A DNA stretch of 64,000 bases, from positions 620,001-684,000 of the forward strand of contig NZ_CP053440.1 of NCBI RefSeq assembly GCF_000769405.2, given 5' to 3'. The notes beneath the pieces are model-generated. The model worked only from the letters and a program-made list of their open reading frames with translations. It was not told the DNA's origin and made no database searches. This DNA comes from Rhizobium brockwellii (lineage in GTDB: Bacteria; Pseudomonadota; Alphaproteobacteria; Rhizobiales; Rhizobiaceae). Below are positions 18,336-26,718 of this stretch, piece by piece. The first letter of the stretch is position 1, and each line of letters starts with the position of its first letter. A program made the position numbers and the translations under genes.

Positions 18336-18366
18336 GTGGCTCCGGTGGATGGTCCACCGGAGCCAC
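18336..18366 (-). terminator. 14-bp perfect hairpin between SBP and permease genes
   Basis: Positions 18336-18349 and 18353-18366 are perfect inverted repeats (GTGGCTCCGGTGGA and its complement) with a 3-nt loop. The hairpin sits 6 bases after the SBP stop, inside the operon, without a T-tract. This place is typical of an element that stabilises SBP mRNA or partly terminates so that SBP is made in excess of the membrane subunits. It would be the terminus of most transcripts if strong. Confidence 0.8.
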
Positions 18367-18372
18367 GGGCGT

Positions 18373-19575
18373 TTACTCCGCAAAGAGCGTGTTGAGCTGC
18401 TCCATCATCTGCTGCGACGTGGTCTGACCGGTCAGGGACTGCTGCATCGCCGTCTGCCAGGCAGTGTTCACGAATTCGGACGTGCCGGAACTCTGGGGCA
18501 GGACGTGGGCAAAGGGCAGGGACTGCACAGTAGCGTCGACGAAGCGGCGTTCGTGAAGCTTCCAATTGGCTGCTCCGCTTTTCGTCACGGTCATCTGGCC
18601 GGTCGCGGTGTTGAAGGCGACATTGTTTTCGCCTTCCGCCAGGAACGAGATCCATTTCCAGGATGCATCCTTGACCGAGGACGACGAGAAGACGGCAAGC
18701 GACTCGTCGCCATAGGACGTCCACTGCTTGCCGCCGCATTTCGGCACCGGTACCGCCGAAACCTTGTCGCCCAGAGCGGCAACCAGATCCTTGGACGAGC
18801 CGATATGATGGATCGTCATCGCCGTCTTGCCGGTTTTGAAGGCGGCGATGATTTCCTGGAAACCGTCATTCGGTGCGGATGGCGGAATGACCTTGTCTTT
18901 CTGGAACAGGTCGATCAGCCATTGATTGGCGGCCACGGCTTCAGGCGTCGTCAGGCCGCCGGGCTTCAGTTCGGCGCCTTTCGAAAATACGAAAGCCCCC
19001 CACTGATCCCAGCCACCCTTGCCCCCACGCAGGCCGAAGCCGTAGGTGTCGGGCGCCTTGGTCAGCTTGATCGCCGCCTCGCGGAAATCTTCGCAAGTCG
19101 TCGGCGGCTTGAGACCGGCTGCTTCAAACAGATCGGCGCGGTAATAGAGGTAGAGCACCACATACTGGATCGGCAGGTAATATTGCTGGCCATCGGCGCC
19201 CTTGTTCAGTTCGAGCAGATTGTCGAGAAGATCTGCCTTGCCCTGCCACGCGTCTATGCGGTCGCCGATCGGCTCCAGCGCGCCCATTTCAAGAAGGCGC
19301 GGCTGCGCGAAAAGTTTGACCATGGCCGCATCCGGTGCGCTGCCGCCGACAAGGGCCGTGTAAAGATTGTCGTAATAGCTGTTCCACGGAACGTTTTCGG
19401 CCTCGATCTTGATGTCGGGATTGGCTTTTTCGAATTTGGCCACCAGATCGGACATCGGGTTTGCGGGGTTGTCGAAATGGTACCAGAAGCGGACTGTCTC
19501 TGCCGCCTGTGCCGAATTGAGCGCAAGGGAGGCAGCCATCGCCGCGCCCAAGGCCAGTTTCCTCAAAAGTTTCAT
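18373..19575 (-). CDS. CUT1 sugar ABC substrate-binding protein (system A)
   Basis: The 400-residue extracellular solute-binding protein (SBP_bac_1 type) has a signal peptide: KLLRK, hydrophobic LALGAAMAASLALNS and AQAAE cleavage. The mature sequence starts with VRFWYHFDNPANPMSDLVAKFEKANPDIKIEAENVPW, typical of glycerol-3-phosphate/oligosaccharide binders. Of two nearby ATGs, 19575 is best spaced from GGAGGAG. It is followed by a hairpin and two permease genes. The ligand cannot be read from sequence. Confidence 0.92.
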   Translation of the reverse strand: MKLLRKLALGAAMAASLALNSAQAAETVRFWYHFDNPANPMSDLVAKFEKANPDIKIEAENVPWNSYYDNLYTALVGGSAPDAAMVKLFAQPRLLEMGALEPIGDRIDAWQGKADLLDNLLELNKGADGQQYYLPIQYVVLYLYYRADLFEAAGLKPPTTCEDFREAAIKLTKAPDTYGFGLRGGKGGWDQWGAFVFSKGAELKPGGLTTPEAVAANQWLIDLFQKDKVIPPSAPNDGFQEIIAAFKTGKTAMTIHHIGSSKDLVAALGDKVSAVPVPKCGGKQWTSYGDESLAVFSSSSVKDASWKWISFLAEGENNVAFNTATGQMTVTKSGAANWKLHERRFVDATVQSLPFAHVLPQSSGTSEFVNTAWQTAMQQSLTGQTTSQQMMEQLNTLFAE

Positions 19576-19605
19576 TGCCTTCATCTCCTCCAGTTTCAGC
19601 AATTC

Positions 19606-20586
19606 TCACGTGCTGTTCTTCAAAGCCCTCGCCGCTGCACCGGCCGAGCGCAACGCCTCCCGCGCTGCCTCAAGCTCATTGGTGTTTTGCAGAAAGCCGT
19701 GCGTGACCCCAGCAACGATGTCGATGTGATCATTGCGATGCAGCGCCACGAGGCGCGCATGAAGCGCCATCGTATCTGAAAAGAGCGGATCGACCCCCGC
19801 AGCCATCAAATAGAGGGGCGGCAACCTCGACAGCGCGTCGTCCGTTGCCACCAGCGGACAGGCAAGTTCATCGGACGCGATTGCCTGATCGCCTGCGTAC
19901 CAATTCCAATAGCGTCGCATCCGCTCCGTCGTCAGGCCGGGTCCGTTTTCGAAGCGGCGATAGGACTCGCCGGAGAGATCGCACCGATAACAGCCGTAAA
20001 ACAGCAGGCCGCCGTCAGGAAGGGCGCGGTCGTCGCGCAATTCATGCAGGATTGCGGCAAGCGCCAGATTGGCGCCAGCGGAATCGCCCGCGATAAGAAG
20101 AGGTCGGCAATCGACACCCTCGATTTTGCCATCCAGCACGGCCCGAAGACATGCGACCGTATCAAGCAGCCCGGCCGGGAAGGGGTTTTCCGGCGCCAAC
20201 CGATAATCCGGCATGACGATGCTCATGCGCGCTTCCTCGGCCAGGACGCGCGCGAAACGTTCATGTGTTTCTGGACTGCAGAAGGCAAAACCGCCGCCAT
20301 GCACGAAAAATATGACGCCGCCTTCGGCATTCGCCGGCGAAAGGATACGCATGCGGCACGGGTGAGAACCAAGGCCGCTCTCGGCGGCGACCCACACCTG
20401 CCTGTCTACCTCCATCGGCGGCAGGTTGACGTTCCAGCGCGTGTTGTTGCGTGCCGACTGCGCACGGCCATCGGCAGCAGGCAGGAGTGTCGGATCGGTC
20501 TGCGGACCCGTGTCGGCAGCAACCCTTGCCCACAGGGCCTGCATCTCAGCCGACAGTACTCCGGGATCTGCCGCGACCGCACTCAC
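19606..20586 (-). CDS. Alpha/beta hydrolase, hormone-sensitive-lipase (HSL) family
   Basis: The 326-residue esterase has the HSL oxyanion motif HGGGF, the nucleophile elbow GDSAG, an aspartate in AAGVDPLFSD and the catalytic histidine in AGVTHGF, all at usual spacing. No signal peptide. The first codon overlaps the stop of the GntR gene (ATGA-type overlap), so it is coupled to the regulator and precedes the SBP by 30 bases. It may deacylate an imported acylated sugar, or open a lactone, but esterase specificity is not predictable. Confidence 0.9.
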   Translation of the reverse strand: MSAVAADPGVLSAEMQALWARVAADTGPQTDPTLLPAADGRAQSARNNTRWNVNLPPMEVDRQVWVAAESGLGSHPCRMRILSPANAEGGVIFFVHGGGFAFCSPETHERFARVLAEEARMSIVMPDYRLAPENPFPAGLLDTVACLRAVLDGKIEGVDCRPLLIAGDSAGANLALAAILHELRDDRALPDGGLLFYGCYRCDLSGESYRRFENGPGLTTERMRRYWNWYAGDQAIASDELACPLVATDDALSRLPPLYLMAAGVDPLFSDTMALHARLVALHRNDHIDIVAGVTHGFLQNTNELEAAREALRSAGAAARALKNST

Positions 20587-21260
20587 TGGTTCGCATCCGG
20601 AAAAACATCGGGACCTAGGTCGACGATCGTCGCGATATGATGGCGCATGACAGCGGTGGCATTGGCAATGTCACCGCTTTCTATGGCGTCTATGATGCTG
20701 CGGTGGCGCAACGCCGTCGCGCGAAGGTCGCGTGCCGAGCGGCTCCTCGAAATCTTGAAGCGGTGGTTGTGAACGAGGCACCGGTGCAAGATCGGATCGA
20801 GGGCCGGAAGATCGGCGGCTTCGAGAATGCGCCGATGGAAATCCCGGTCGATTGCCGCGAGATGAAGTTCATCGTCGCTCTCGGCCGCGGCCACCATATC
20901 GTCGAGCATAGCGTTCAAATCTGCGATCAACGCCTTGCCGGGCGACCGCATGGTCCGAGGAAGACCGCTGCACTCGATGTGGGTGCGCAAGCGGAACATC
21001 TCCACCGCCTCATCCGCTGTGCATTCGGAAACCTGGGTCCCGCGATGACCTTGGCGCCGAACGAGGCCCTCCTCCTGAAGCTGCAGAAGCGCTTCGCGCA
21101 CGGTCCCCTGGCTGCATTGAAAGTACGCGGCGAGTTCAAGCTCCGTCAGACCGGTTCCGGCTGCGAGGTTCCCCAGCATGATGTCGCGCTTCAGCGCATT
21201 GAAGGCGACCGAAGCCTTGGGCGGCTTGGTGACAGTGGGCCTGGGGGAAAAATATGCCAT
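20583..21260 (-). CDS. GntR-family regulator with FCD domain (system A)
   Basis: The 225-residue protein has an N-terminal winged helix (about 15-80: KRDIMLGNLAAGTGLTELELAAYFQCSQGTVREALLQLQEEGLV) and a C-terminal FCD domain (about 85-215), with metal/ligand histidines in RDFHRRIL and RHRSIIDAI...MRHHI. The frame continues to 21416, but ATG 21260 gives the family start; ATG 21284 is an alternative. It is first gene of the minus-strand operon and divergent from the ATPase gene. It probably represses both directions through the inverted repeat at 21301-21322. Confidence 0.9.
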   Translation of the reverse strand: MAYFSPRPTVTKPPKASVAFNALKRDIMLGNLAAGTGLTELELAAYFQCSQGTVREALLQLQEEGLVRRQGHRGTQVSECTADEAVEMFRLRTHIECSGLPRTMRSPGKALIADLNAMLDDMVAAAESDDELHLAAIDRDFHRRILEAADLPALDPILHRCLVHNHRFKISRSRSARDLRATALRHRSIIDAIESGDIANATAVMRHHIATIVDLGPDVFPDANQ

Positions 21261-21300
21261 TGATCGAACCTGTGCCGATTGCATCTCGATTGTCTTATCG

Positions 21301-21322
21301 TTATCGATAATGATATCGATAA
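21301..21322. promoter_or_regulatory. Candidate GntR operator between divergent genes
   Basis: TTATCGAT and ATCGATAA are perfect 8-bp inverted repeats with a 6-nt AT-rich spacer, in the 96-base divergent region between gntR (start 21260) and the ABC ATPase (start 21357). Symmetry, size and position fit an autoregulatory GntR site for both directions. Confidence 0.6.
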
Positions 21323-21356
21323 TGGCCGTCAAGGCCAAAAGACAGGGAGGAACCTC

Positions 21357-22424
21357 GTGGCCGGCATCACGCTCAACAAAATCCGCAAATCCTACGGGGA
21401 ACTGCAGGTTATCCACGATATCGACATCGATATTGCCAGCGGCGAATTTCTCGTACTGGTCGGGCCTTCCGGCTGCGGCAAGTCCACTCTGCTGCGCATG
21501 ATCGCGGGGCTCGAAGATATAACGGGAGGCGAACTTGCTATCGGCGGCGCCACGGTCAACACGTTATCGCCCGCCGAGCGAAACATCGCCATGGTATTTC
21601 AGGACTATGCGCTCTATCCGCACATGACTGTCGAAGACAACATGTCGTTTGGCCTCAAGATGCGTGGTGCGACGTCGGACGAAATCGGCAGACGGGTCGA
21701 AAACGCTGCCAACGTCCTCAAGATCAAGGATTTCCTCAAGCGCCGTCCTGCCCAACTGTCCGGCGGTCAACGCCAGCGTGTCGCCATGGGCCGCGCGATC
21801 GTTCGAGAGCCGGCGGCGTTTCTTTTCGACGAACCGCTCTCCAATCTCGATGCTTCCCTGCGCGTTGAAATGCGTCTGGAGATCGCCAAACTTCACAATC
21901 GCATGAAAGCAACCACTGTCTACGTCACCCATGACCAGGTCGAGGCCATGACCTTGGCTGACCGGATCGCAGTGATGAACGCTGGCGTGGTCGAGCAGAT
22001 CGGCAAGCCCCTCGATCTCTATCGCAAACCGGCAAGTCTTTTCGTGGCGCGCTTCATCGGCAGCCCGACGATGAACACCATCGACGCCGCGCCTGCAGAA
22101 GGCAATTCGATCACCGTTCTCGGACGCCGGATCGAGGTCGCGGAACATGCCGGTGAACGTCATGCGGCCCCGATCGTATTTGGCATTCGCCCGGAAGATC
22201 TCACCCGTTGTTCACCCGAGGAGGCATGGTTTTCGGGAGAGGTGTCCGTTGCAGAACGCCTCGGAAGTCAGACATACGCGTATGTCGAGATCGGGGGCAC
22301 CCGCATGCTGACGGCGGAACTGCCCCGCGAAACGGACATCGCCGTCGGAGATAAGATCCATCTGAAGGGGCATGCCGGATCAATCCATCTCTTCGACAAA
22401 TTGACGGGGCGACGTCTGAACTAG
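21357..22424 (+). CDS. CUT1 sugar ABC ATPase, MalK/UgpC-like (system A)
   Basis: The 355-residue ATPase has Walker [10 protein letters not shown], signature [14 protein letters not shown] and Walker [16 protein letters not shown], plus the H-loop YVTHDQVEAMTLADR. The C-terminal 120 residues carry the OB-fold regulatory domain (FGIRPEDL, LKGHAGSIHLFD). It uses GTG 21357 with GGAGG six bases upstream. It stands alone on the plus strand, divergent from the rest of system A, which lacks an ATPase of its own, so it is the likely energiser of that transporter. Confidence 0.92.
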   Translation: MAGITLNKIRKSYGELQVIHDIDIDIASGEFLVLVGPSGCGKSTLLRMIAGLEDITGGELAIGGATVNTLSPAERNIAMVFQDYALYPHMTVEDNMSFGLKMRGATSDEIGRRVENAANVLKIKDFLKRRPAQLSGGQRQRVAMGRAIVREPAAFLFDEPLSNLDASLRVEMRLEIAKLHNRMKATTVYVTHDQVEAMTLADRIAVMNAGVVEQIGKPLDLYRKPASLFVARFIGSPTMNTIDAAPAEGNSITVLGRRIEVAEHAGERHAAPIVFGIRPEDLTRCSPEEAWFSGEVSVAERLGSQTYAYVEIGGTRMLTAELPRETDIAVGDKIHLKGHAGSIHLFDKLTGRRLN

Positions 22425-22496
22425 CTGCAAAGCCTGACATCCGTCAAACCTGTTCCGCTTGTGCAGCAGCAGGCGACATCGCTGCGCGCACCAGCC

Positions 22497-23639
22497 TCAA
22501 GGGAGGGCTGGAAGTCTCGGATTGACAGGCGCTGGTCCAAGTTCTGATCGATCCAGCCGCTTTGGACGTGACCAGTCTTGCCTGGCTGCATCGCTCAAGG
22601 CGAGGCCATGTCCCGGGCGGGCCGGCGCATAGGCGAAGCCATCGCGGATTTCTATTGGCTGCTCTACGAGATGATCGAAATTCTGGAATGAATACTCGAG
22701 CCACTCGACCTCCGGAAGGGCGGCAGCCATGTGCACGCCGACTTCCAGGAAGGTGTTGCCGAGGCTGACCGGGATCCCGAGTTCGGCCGCGAGCCAGCCG
22801 ATCCGCATGACATCCGTTACTTGACCATGAACATTGAGCAGATCGGTTCCGAAATTCTCCATCAGGAGACGCTTTCCATTTGCATCGAGATACTCGCCGC
22901 TATTGATCTGCGTCCAGTTCACGGCGTGACGGAGCGTACGGAGACCCTCAAAGTCGTGGCGAAGAATCGGATCCTCTACCCACAGCAGGTCGTGGCCCGC
23001 GTTGCGGATCGCCGTCAATTTGACGAGCGCCTCCTTGGAATTCCAGGCTTCGTTTGGGTCGATCATAATCTGCGACCCGGCGGGGACGACCTCTTTGAGC
23101 AGGTCGAGCCGGCGCATGTCCCGCCTGAAGTCGGGATGACCGACCTTAATCTTGAATGCCTGGTAGCCAAGGGCGGCGGCGTGCGAGAACAGCGCGCAGA
23201 ATGCCTCGTCGCTCAGATGAAAGTCCAGACCGCTGGCATAGGCGCGGACCCGGTCGCGGCGGCTTCCTAGCAGCTTATGCAAAGGCAGTCCCACGTCCTT
23301 GGCCGCAAGGTCCCACAATGCGACCTGAAGAGCTTCGTGAAACGGCAGCGAGAAAGCCCGCTGATTGCCGCCTCGCGGGCGACTGACGCGATGGACCAAC
23401 CCGATCGCTTCTTGCCCCACGATTGCGGGCCATGCTTCATGTTTGAACACGGCTTCGATCTCGGCCTGATCCGGCAGGGGATGAAAGAGCGTTTGAATAA
23501 AGCCGAGCCCAACGTTTCCCGTTTCGCCGATCAGTTCGAGAGCGGCCACGTTGACGTCATCTGCACGGACCTGACTGTCACCGATTACTCTGTCGCGGGC
23601 GAATTGAAATCGGGTTATACGAAATCCGGATAGGGGCAT
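22497..23639 (-). CDS. Mandelate racemase/muconate lactonizing enzyme family protein
   Basis: The 380-residue enolase-superfamily protein has the catalytic lysine pair in AFKIKVGH, metal ligands in MIDPNEAW (Asp), LWVEDPI (Glu) and INSGEYL (Glu), and a C-terminal SLGNTFLEVGVHMAAAL segment. It begins with the capping domain. Members are dehydratases, epimerases or cycloisomerases of acid sugars and dipeptides; this variant resembles the MR/MLE set without a specific fingerprint I can name. It is convergent with the ATPase of system A and divergent from gntR 23701 with a 61-base shared promoter region. Confidence 0.9.
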   Translation of the reverse strand: MPLSGFRITRFQFARDRVIGDSQVRADDVNVAALELIGETGNVGLGFIQTLFHPLPDQAEIEAVFKHEAWPAIVGQEAIGLVHRVSRPRGGNQRAFSLPFHEALQVALWDLAAKDVGLPLHKLLGSRRDRVRAYASGLDFHLSDEAFCALFSHAAALGYQAFKIKVGHPDFRRDMRRLDLLKEVVPAGSQIMIDPNEAWNSKEALVKLTAIRNAGHDLLWVEDPILRHDFEGLRTLRHAVNWTQINSGEYLDANGKRLLMENFGTDLLNVHGQVTDVMRIGWLAAELGIPVSLGNTFLEVGVHMAAALPEVEWLEYSFQNFDHLVEQPIEIRDGFAYAPARPGHGLALSDAARQDWSRPKRLDRSELGPAPVNPRLPALP

Positions 23640-23672
23640 GGAGCGTGCTCTCTGATCGTTTTATATTGATAA

Positions 23673-23684
23673 CTGATCTATCAG
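23673..23684. promoter_or_regulatory. CTGATCNATCAG palindrome, gntR/enolase promoter
   Basis: CTGATCTATCAG lies 16 bases before the gntR start, within the 61-base divergent region shared with the enolase-family gene. An almost identical copy (CTGATCGATCAG) lies upstream of the SBP gene at 24459. Extra symmetry is seen just outside (TGATA at 23667 and TATCA at 23679). Likely binding site of the adjacent GntR. Confidence 0.65.
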
Positions 23685-23700
23685 AGGTATTACCGGACGG

Positions 23701-24396
23701 ATGAAAAAATCGCAAGTGCGCAAAGCGAAAGCAACGGTACCAGAGGTAGCTGCCCCCCGGCTCAGCGATCTCGCCTATGATCGCATCCTCGAAAGCCTGT
23801 TTGAACGAACAGTCCCTGTCGGCGCATTTATCTCCCAGAGCGAACTGTCCGAGATTGTCAGCGTGCCGGTTGCGCCGCTTCGCGATGCGTTGCGCATGCT
23901 CGAAGCCGAAGGCATTCTGACAATCCATCCTCGCTCCGGCATCCAGTTCGTGCGGCCCGGCCTTGAGCTGACGCGCTCGACGTACCAGTTCCGTGCGATC
24001 GTTGAACGCTCGGCCGTTCGCGTGTTCGCCGAAGAAGCCGGCGAGGACTTGATGAATAGCCTGGAAGTCCGGCATTCCAGGCTTTTGCGGAAGCTGGAGA
24101 AGGATGGACTGACGCCTGACCATCTCGCGGAAATGGATCTTCTCGAGCTCGATCTTCACGGTCAGATCATCGCGGCTTTGCGCAATCCACTCATCGATAC
24201 CGCATACCGTCGCATGCACAACTATCTACGTTTGCTGCGATTGGAGCGAAAGGTGACGCCCCCTATGCTTATTCGAACGCTGAAGGAGCATCTGGAAATC
24301 CTTGAGGCATGCTCTTCGAGAAACCCCGACGCGGCCGAGAAGGCGCTTCAAGCCCATTTCCAAGCGGCGATAAATCGTAATCTCGGCTTGGCTTGA
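23701..24396 (+). CDS. GntR-family regulator with FCD domain (system B)
   Basis: The 231-residue regulator has an N-terminal winged helix (about 20-85: LAYDRILESLFERTVPVGAFISQSELSEIVSVPVAPLRDALRMLEAEGIL) and an FCD-type C-terminal domain (about 95-225) with LDLHGQIIAAL and LKEHLEILEAC as metal-binding-like helices. It lies between the divergent enolase gene and the SBP of system B. The shared palindrome at 23673 and 24459 suggests that it autoregulates and controls the enolase and ABC genes. Confidence 0.91.
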   Translation: MKKSQVRKAKATVPEVAAPRLSDLAYDRILESLFERTVPVGAFISQSELSEIVSVPVAPLRDALRMLEAEGILTIHPRSGIQFVRPGLELTRSTYQFRAIVERSAVRVFAEEAGEDLMNSLEVRHSRLLRKLEKDGLTPDHLAEMDLLELDLHGQIIAALRNPLIDTAYRRMHNYLRLLRLERKVTPPMLIRTLKEHLEILEACSSRNPDAAEKALQAHFQAAINRNLGLA

Positions 24397-24458
24397 TCCC
24401 AGCCTATCCTTCGGTCAACTCCGGTGTTGCCGTGCATGCAAAAGGCTGCTATCTCCAT

Positions 24459-24470
24459 CTGATCGATCAG
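24459..24470. promoter_or_regulatory. CTGATCGATCAG palindrome upstream of system B
   Basis: A perfect 12-bp palindrome 32 bases before the SBP start, in the 106-base gap after gntR. It matches the gntR promoter site at 23673 in 11 of 12 positions. It is a likely operator for the system B ABC operon. Confidence 0.65.
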
Positions 24471-24502
24471 GTCGCCATTCTGATATCTGGGAGGATGAAG
24501 AG

Positions 24503-25741
24503 ATGCAGATCACCAAACGCGAATTCCTTGTTGCGACAGCAGCGCTAGCGCTTGCCAGCGGTATCCGCTCCGCAAGTGCTGCCATCGCGATCAACTATTG
24601 GCATCACTTTGCCAGCCAGTCGGAAATGGCCGGCCTGGTGAAAATTATCGAGCTGTTTGGAAAATCCCATCCAGGCATCACCGTCACGCAAGAGAGCATT
24701 CCGAATTCGGAATATATGGCCAAGGTTTCGTCGGCGGTCGTGGCCGGCGGGCGGCCCGACACTGGAATGGTTATCGCGGAACGCTTTGCCGATCTGACCG
24801 CGATGGGCGCGCTGACCGACATCACCGAGCGGGTGAAAGGATGGAAGGGAAAAGCCAATCTGCCGGACAACCGGTGGACTGGCATGTCTCAGGACGGCGC
24901 GATTTACGCGGTTCCGGCATATGCTTTTGTCGACTGGATGTACTACAGGAAAGACTATTTCGAAGAAGCAGGCCTGTCAGGCCCACCAAAGACTTTCGAT
25001 GAGTTTGTCGCCGCTTGCAGGAAGCTCACCGATCCGGCAAAGGGGCGCTACGCGTTCGGAATGCGCGGGGGTGCGGGGGCGTACAAATACGTCATCGACG
25101 TCATGGAGGCCTTCGGTTCGCCAATTGTAAAGGACGGTCAGGCGGCCATCGACAAGGCTGCTGCGGTAGAGGCGATCACTTTCTACTCAAGTCTGTTCCT
25201 GAAAGAAAAAGTCGCTCCTCCAAGTGCGCCGAACGACAGCTATCGGCAGATCATGGAAGGTTTCCGAACTGGCCAGACTGCCATGGTCTGGCACCATACC
25301 GGATCGCTGATCGAAATCTCGGCCGCCTTGAAACCGGGAGAGCAGTTCGCCACGGCTCCAATGCCTGCGGGGCCGAAGGCACATATCGCGCGTGTCGCCT
25401 ATGCCGGCAACGGCATCATGAAGGACGACAATGTCGATGCTGCCTGGGACTGGATCAGCTTCTGGGGAGAAAAGGACGCGGCGATAGCCTTGTTGGAAGC
25501 GACAGGTTATTTCCCGGCATCAACGGCAGCACTGGAAGATGAGCGGATCAAGTCCAATCCAATCTACCAGGCCGCTTCGCAGACGCTCGACTTCGGTCGT
25601 CTGCCGAACAGTTTCGTCGGCGCTGCAGGCTGGTCCGAAAATGTCGTCAATCCAACGTTCCAATCCGTTCTGACAGGTCAACTCACCCCTGAGCAGGCCG
25701 TCGACCGTATGATCGAGGGTCTGGAGACGGCGCTCCGGTAG
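24503..25741 (+). CDS. CUT1 sugar ABC substrate-binding protein (system B)
   Basis: The 412-residue SBP_bac_1-type receptor has a TAT-like/Sec signal: MQITKREFLVATAALALASGIRS with an ASAA cleavage region (single Arg, so Sec is more likely). The mature protein starts INYWHHFASQSEMAGLVKIIELFGKSHPGITVTQESIPNSEY, similar in layout to the system A receptor. Ribosome site GGGAGG 9 bases before ATG. The stop overlaps the GTG of the first permease. The ligand is unknown; the enolase-superfamily enzyme next door suggests an acid sugar or a sugar oxidised to one. Confidence 0.92.
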   Translation: MQITKREFLVATAALALASGIRSASAAIAINYWHHFASQSEMAGLVKIIELFGKSHPGITVTQESIPNSEYMAKVSSAVVAGGRPDTGMVIAERFADLTAMGALTDITERVKGWKGKANLPDNRWTGMSQDGAIYAVPAYAFVDWMYYRKDYFEEAGLSGPPKTFDEFVAACRKLTDPAKGRYAFGMRGGAGAYKYVIDVMEAFGSPIVKDGQAAIDKAAAVEAITFYSSLFLKEKVAPPSAPNDSYRQIMEGFRTGQTAMVWHHTGSLIEISAALKPGEQFATAPMPAGPKAHIARVAYAGNGIMKDDNVDAAWDWISFWGEKDAAIALLEATGYFPASTAALEDERIKSNPIYQAASQTLDFGRLPNSFVGAAGWSENVVNPTFQSVLTGQLTPEQAVDRMIEGLETALR

Positions 25742-26718
25742 TGAAGCCGACGCGACAAGACGTCGTCGCGTCCGAGAGGACGGCAAACCGCCGTGAAAAC
25801 ATGAAGCCAGCCTTGCACCGTGGTCCACTTACCCGCCTCGGCGATCTGTCCGAAACACGCTACTGGGTCTACTTCCTGCTGTTTCCGAGCCTGATCCTGC
25901 TTTTGCTGGTGGTCGCCTATCCGACCCTTTATGGCTTCGTCATCAGTGTGCGTGAAATGCGTCTCACCCGACCAGGTCTCAACGGCTGGGTCGGGGCAAA
26001 GCACTACGTCGCCATGATGTCGGATCGCGTGTTTTGGATATCATTGAAGAACACAGCGATCTGGGTGGCCGCAGCCATCGCGATCGAGGTGACGCTTGGC
26101 TTCATCGCTGCGATCGCGCTGAACCGCAATGTTCCAGGCACGAAGCTATTTGGTGTGTTGATCCTGCTTCCCTATTTCTTGCCGAACGTTGTCGCAGGGC
26201 ATATGTGGGCGCTTTTGCTCGACCCCCGTCTGGGTGTCATCAACGACCTGCTGGTGCGGGGCGGCGTGTTGAGCACCTACAAGGCATGGTTCGCCGATCC
26301 GGCCACCGCCTTGGCCGCGACCATCCTGGTCGAGGCATGGCATGGGTTTCCATTCTTCGCGCTGCTGTTTCTGGCCGGTCTCAAAGGCATCCCCGAGGAT
26401 CTTTACAAGGCCGCTGCAGTCGACGGCGCAGGGCCGGTTCGGCAGTTCCAACTGATCACCGTGCCGATGCTGAGAACGGTCATCACCGCGGCCGTTATCC
26501 TGCGCGTGATCAGCCTGGTGAACTCACCCGATCTGCTGCTCGTTCTTACAGGCGGGGGGCCAGGCAACGCCACACAGGTCCTGTCGCTCTACGCGTTCCA
26601 AACCGCCTATCGCGAATTCAACTTCGGGTATGCCGGGGCACTCTCTGTCGTCATGTTCGTCATCCTCATGGTGTTCGCAACCCTCTACATCAGGTTCACG
26701 CGGGTCTCGAAAGAATGA
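25741..26718 (+). CDS. CUT1 sugar ABC permease, MalF/UgpA-like (system B)
   Basis: Six-helix permease with EAA loop EDLYKAAAVDGAGPVRQFQLITVPMLRT and LTGGGPGNATQVLSLYAFQTAYREFNFGYAGA, typical of MalF-type subunits. GTG 25741 overlaps the SBP stop and gives 325 residues. ATG 25801 would give 305 residues and removes a charged arginine-rich leader; either start is possible. It is coupled to the MalG-like gene by ATGA. Confidence 0.91.
   Translation: MKPTRQDVVASERTANRRENMKPALHRGPLTRLGDLSETRYWVYFLLFPSLILLLLVVAYPTLYGFVISVREMRLTRPGLNGWVGAKHYVAMMSDRVFWISLKNTAIWVAAAIAIEVTLGFIAAIALNRNVPGTKLFGVLILLPYFLPNVVAGHMWALLLDPRLGVINDLLVRGGVLSTYKAWFADPATALAATILVEAWHGFPFFALLFLAGLKGIPEDLYKAAAVDGAGPVRQFQLITVPMLRTVITAAVILRVISLVNSPDLLLVLTGGGPGNATQVLSLYAFQTAYREFNFGYAGALSVVMFVILMVFATLYIRFTRVSKE

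Noticed and set aside
17267-18427. Long plus-strand open frame opposite the system A permease genes
   Set aside because: It is antisense to two clear permeases, rich in Arg/Asp/His with no domain pattern, as expected for shadow frames in GC-rich DNA.
18331-19779. Plus-strand open frame of more than 480 codons opposite the system A SBP
   Set aside because: The minus strand has a signal peptide, ribosome site and SBP pattern; the plus frame crosses the strong hairpin and has no family signature.
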